DNA of 64,000 nucleotides from Phymorhynchus buccinoides (lineage: Eukaryota > Mollusca > Gastropoda > Neogastropoda > Raphitomidae). Numbering within the stretch: position 1 is the first letter of the stretch; each line of letters opens with the position of its first letter. This document shows positions 61,401 to 64,000 of the stretch, piece by piece. A program made the position numbers and the translations under genes. The notes below the pieces were generated by a model. The model was not told where the DNA came from, searched no databases, and worked only from the letters and a program-made list of their open reading frames with translations. Location of the stretch: contig CM065700.1 of the NCBI GenBank assembly GCA_017654935.2, positions 51,061,927 through 51,125,926 on the forward strand, given 5' to 3'.

Positions 61401-62493
61401 CTTTTGTGTATCCATACCCACCCTCCCTCTCCTCTTAATGATGTCCTGATACGTATAGATAGAACCTCTTTTGTGTATCTATACCCACCCTCCCTCCCCT
61501 CTTAATGTCCTGATATGTATAGATAGAACCTCTTTTGTGTATCCATACCCACCCTCCCTCCCCTCTTAATGATGTCCTGATACGTATAGATAGAACCTCT
61601 TTTGTGTATCTATACCCACCCCTCCCTCCCCTCTTAATGTCCTGATATGTATAGATAGAACCTCTTTTGTGTATCTATACCCACCCTCCCTCCCCTCTTA
61701 ATGATGTCCTGATACGTATAGATAGAACCTCTTTTGTGTATCTATACCCACCCCTCCCTCCCCTCTTAATGTCCTGATATGTATAGATAGAACCTCTTTT
61801 GTGTATCTATACCCACCCTCCCTCCCCTCTTAATGATGTCCTGATATGTATAGATAGAACCTCTTTTGTGTATCCATACCCACCCCTCCCTCCCCTCTTA
61901 ATGTCCTGATATGTATAGATAGAACCTCTTTTGTGTATCCATACCCACCCCTCCCTCCCCTCTTAATGTCCTGATATGTATAGATAGAACCTCTTTTGTG
62001 TATCTATACCCACCCCTCCCTCCCCTCTTAATGATGTCCTGATACGTATAGATAGAACCTCTTTTGTGTATCTATACCCACCCTCCCTCCCCTCTTAATG
62101 TCCTGATATGTATAGATAGAACCTCTTTTGTGTATCCATACCCACCCTCCCTCCCCTCTTAATGATGTCCTGATATGTATAGATAGAACCTCTTTTGTGT
62201 ATCTATACCCACCCCTCCCTCCCCTCTTAATGATGTCCTGATATGTATAGATAGAACCTCTTTTGTGTATCTATACCCACCCTCCCTCCCCTCTTAATGA
62301 TGTCCTGATATGTATAGATAGAACCTCTTTTGTGTATCTATACCCACCCCTCCCTCCCCTCTTAATGATGTCCTGATACGTATAGATAGAACCTCTTTTG
62401 TGTATCTATACCCACCCCTCCCTCCCCTCTTAATGTCCTGATATGTATAGATAGAACCTCTTTTGTGTATCTATACTCACCCCTCCCTCCCTG
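55480..62493. repeat. 64-68 bp minisatellite, 7 kb, with higher-order structure
   Basis: The consensus unit is tcctgatatgtatagataga acctcttttgtgtatctata cccacccctccctcccctct taatgatg. Diagnostic variants are atg present or absent after taatg, cccctcc versus ccctcc, tctcctc versus tcccctc, tatgta versus tacgta or tatgca, and atctata versus atccata. About 105 copies. Particular variant strings recur as blocks: gaactgtatcc at 55864, 57695 and 58544, and tatagatctatactc at 60241, 60490 and 60739. A MITE is inserted at 59566-59687. Confidence 0.97.
59566..59687. mobile_element. TTAA-specific MITE, 122 bp, inside the 64-68 bp array
   Basis: Terminal inverted repeats are agacccaccacgtcacg / cgtgacgtggggggtct, with TTAA at 59562-59565 and 59688-59691. 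Excising it with one TTAA restores the array unit ctcttaatgtcctg. It is the same family as 35798-35909 in opposite orientation (shared agaagatttc/gaaatcttc, cctcttatgctagg/cctagcataagagg). It has an extra duplicated aagaaatctt in the middle. Confidence 0.92.
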
Positions 62494-62764
62494 ATGAAAA
62501 AAATATTTGTGAGCACAAATCTCTTAATGTTGTTTCACCACCCATAACTATAGTTTTCTCAGATTACATGCAATAGAGAAACCCTTAGATTTGACCCGGA
62601 CAGCCACACTAGTTCATATTATGGGCTATATATTTGTTAATATGGTTTAAAGAACAGCTGGTCTGATACAAATATTTCTATGGATGTACACAAACATTTT
62701 AAATGTGTCACTTTATCGAGCGTTGGGCTTGCCTTTATAGAAGGAGCCAATGTTTGCATCAGTG
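62494..62764. other. Unique spacer
   Basis: Single-copy AT-rich sequence between the 64-68 bp array and the 43-bp array. I see no gene, RNA or element in it. Confidence 0.7.
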
Positions 62765-63418
62765 TGCATCCATTTCTGGTTGATCCACTTTGCACAAGGG
62801 AGCAGTCGGCGTCCATTTCTGGTTGATCCACTTTGCACAAGGGAGCAGTCGGCGTCCATTTCTGGTTGATCCACTTTGCACAAGGGAGCAGTCGGCGTCC
62901 ATTTCTGGTTGATCCACTTTGCACAAGGGAGCAGTCGGCGTCCATTTCTGGTTGATCCACTTTGCACAAGGGAGCAGTCGGCGTCCATTTCTGGTTGATC
63001 CACTTTGCACAAGGGAGCAGTCGGTGTCCATTTCTGGTTGATCCACTTTGCACAAGGGAGCAGTCGGCGTCCATTTCTGGTTGATCCACTTTGCACAAGG
63101 GAGCAGTCGGCGTCCATTTCTGGTTGATCCACTTTGCACAAGGGAGCAGTCGGCGTCCATTTCTGGTTGATCCACTTTGCACAAGGGAGCAGTCGGCGTC
63201 CATTTCTGGTTGATCCACTTTGCACAAGGGAGCAGTCGGCGTCCATTTCTGGTTGATCCACTTTGCACAAGGGAGCAGTCGGCGTCCATTTCTGGTTGAT
63301 CCACTTTGCACAAGGGAGCAGTCGGCGTCCATTTCTGGTTGATCCACTTTGCACAAGGGAGCAGTCGGTGTCCATTTCTGGTTGATCCACTTTGCACAAG
63401 GGAGCAGTCGGCGTTGTC
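62765..63418. repeat. 43-bp minisatellite, about 15 copies
   Basis: The unit is ggcgtccatttctggttgat ccactttgcacaagggagca gtc, nearly identical throughout (a few ggTgtc). Since 43 is not a multiple of three and the unit has no stop, all three minus frames are open for more than 200 residues; these are artefacts. Confidence 0.97.
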
Positions 63419-63760
63419 AAGCTGATAGGGATTGAGGCTGGGACATTTCTAACTCATTTTGACTTGGAAGTGAATGTGTATTTTCATAAATTGGAGTATC
63501 AATCCAATGAGTGTGGATTTCCTTGATATTAAATGTTAATTTAACTTACAGAAGTGTGTGGATTTTCCTGAAATTTTTAATGTTGACTTTGAAGTGTGTG
63601 TGGATTTCTCCAATGTTTTTTATATTTTATTATATATATCGAATTAGAAGTGTGTGGATTTTCCCTATATTTGTTATTTTATATCTTGAATTAGAAGTGT
63701 GTGGATTTTCCCCATTTTTGTTAGATTTTATATCTTGAATTAGAAGTGCATGTGGATTTT
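63419..63760. repeat. Diverged gaagtgtgtggattttcc repeats
   Basis: Six or so loosely spaced copies of tagaagtgtgtggattttcc alternate with AT-rich sequence at about 50-60 bp spacing. They look like an older, decayed array related to the one that follows. No gene. Confidence 0.75.
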
Positions 63761-64000
63761 CCTCATTGTTATGCTGACTAGCAGTGTTGCAATGGATGCA
63801 TGAAGTGCATGTGGATTTTCCCCATCGTTATGCTGACTAGCAGTGTTGCAATGGATGCATGAAGTGCATGTGGATTTTCCCCATCGTTATGCTGACTAGC
63901 AGTGTTGCAATGGATGCGTGAAGTGCATGTGGATTTTCCCCATCGTTATGCTGACTAGCAGTGTTGCAATGGATGCATGAAGTGCATGTGGATTTTCCCC
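63761..64000. repeat. 59-bp minisatellite, running off the window
   Basis: The unit is atgaagtgcatgtggatttt ccccatcgttatgctgacta gcagtgttgcaatggatgc. Four or so copies are visible and the array continues beyond the right edge. Confidence 0.94.

Noticed and set aside
62637..63420. Three overlapping minus frames of over 200 residues
   Set aside because: The 43-bp unit without stops opens all three frames with the same 43-residue cycle; an artefact.

Overview
The window is eukaryotic nuclear DNA and not prokaryotic. It has GT-AG introns, non-LTR and DIRS-type retrotransposons, a hAT fragment, TTAA-flanked MITEs and very abundant minisatellites. The repeat style and the gene family fit a marine invertebrate, plausibly a mollusc. 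That placement is inference only; no marker gene here fixes the taxon.

One host gene is recognisable. Seven + strand exons (6391-6590, 9725-9802, 30157-30252, 33742-33838, 36420-36511, 45313-45428, 46414-46609) join in frame into the C-terminal 290 residues of a Ttd14-like protein (TRPL translocation defect protein 14 family: an AAA/NadR-like nucleotide-binding half followed by a CYTH-like half). The 5' exons with the P-loop lie upstream of the window. The introns are stuffed with tandem repeats. The largest is about 20.4 kb and holds a 10.6 kb array of a 17-bp unit that has almost no C on the sense strand, plus a 26-bp array.

Layout: 1-6190 is intron or upstream sequence with minisatellites, a hAT C-terminal relic, a truncated LINE and a 42-bp array. 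The Ttd14-like exons run from 6391 to 46609. A CR1/L2-type LINE on the minus strand (23218-29824) is inserted inside the 26-bp array; its ORF1 has an SGNH esterase domain and its ORF2 is broken. A decayed DIRS element on the + strand (37796-43924) has inverted terminal repeats, an internal complementary region, gag-like ORFs and a broken tyrosine recombinase, and it sits in the exon 5/exon 6 intron. From 46610 to the end there are only tandem arrays (units 14-98 bp) and short unique spacers, including a 7 kb array of 64-68 bp units at 55480-62493.

The most notable observation is that at five of the seven exons the tandem DNA next to the exon is built from the exon edge itself together with its splice site. 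Exon 2 donor, exon 3 donor, exon 5 donor, exon 6 body and donor, and exon 7 (whole exon and C-terminal end) are all affected. Roughly 41 of the 64 kb is tandem repeat by my tally. Most long stop-free frames in the window are artefacts of those arrays and are not annotated as genes.
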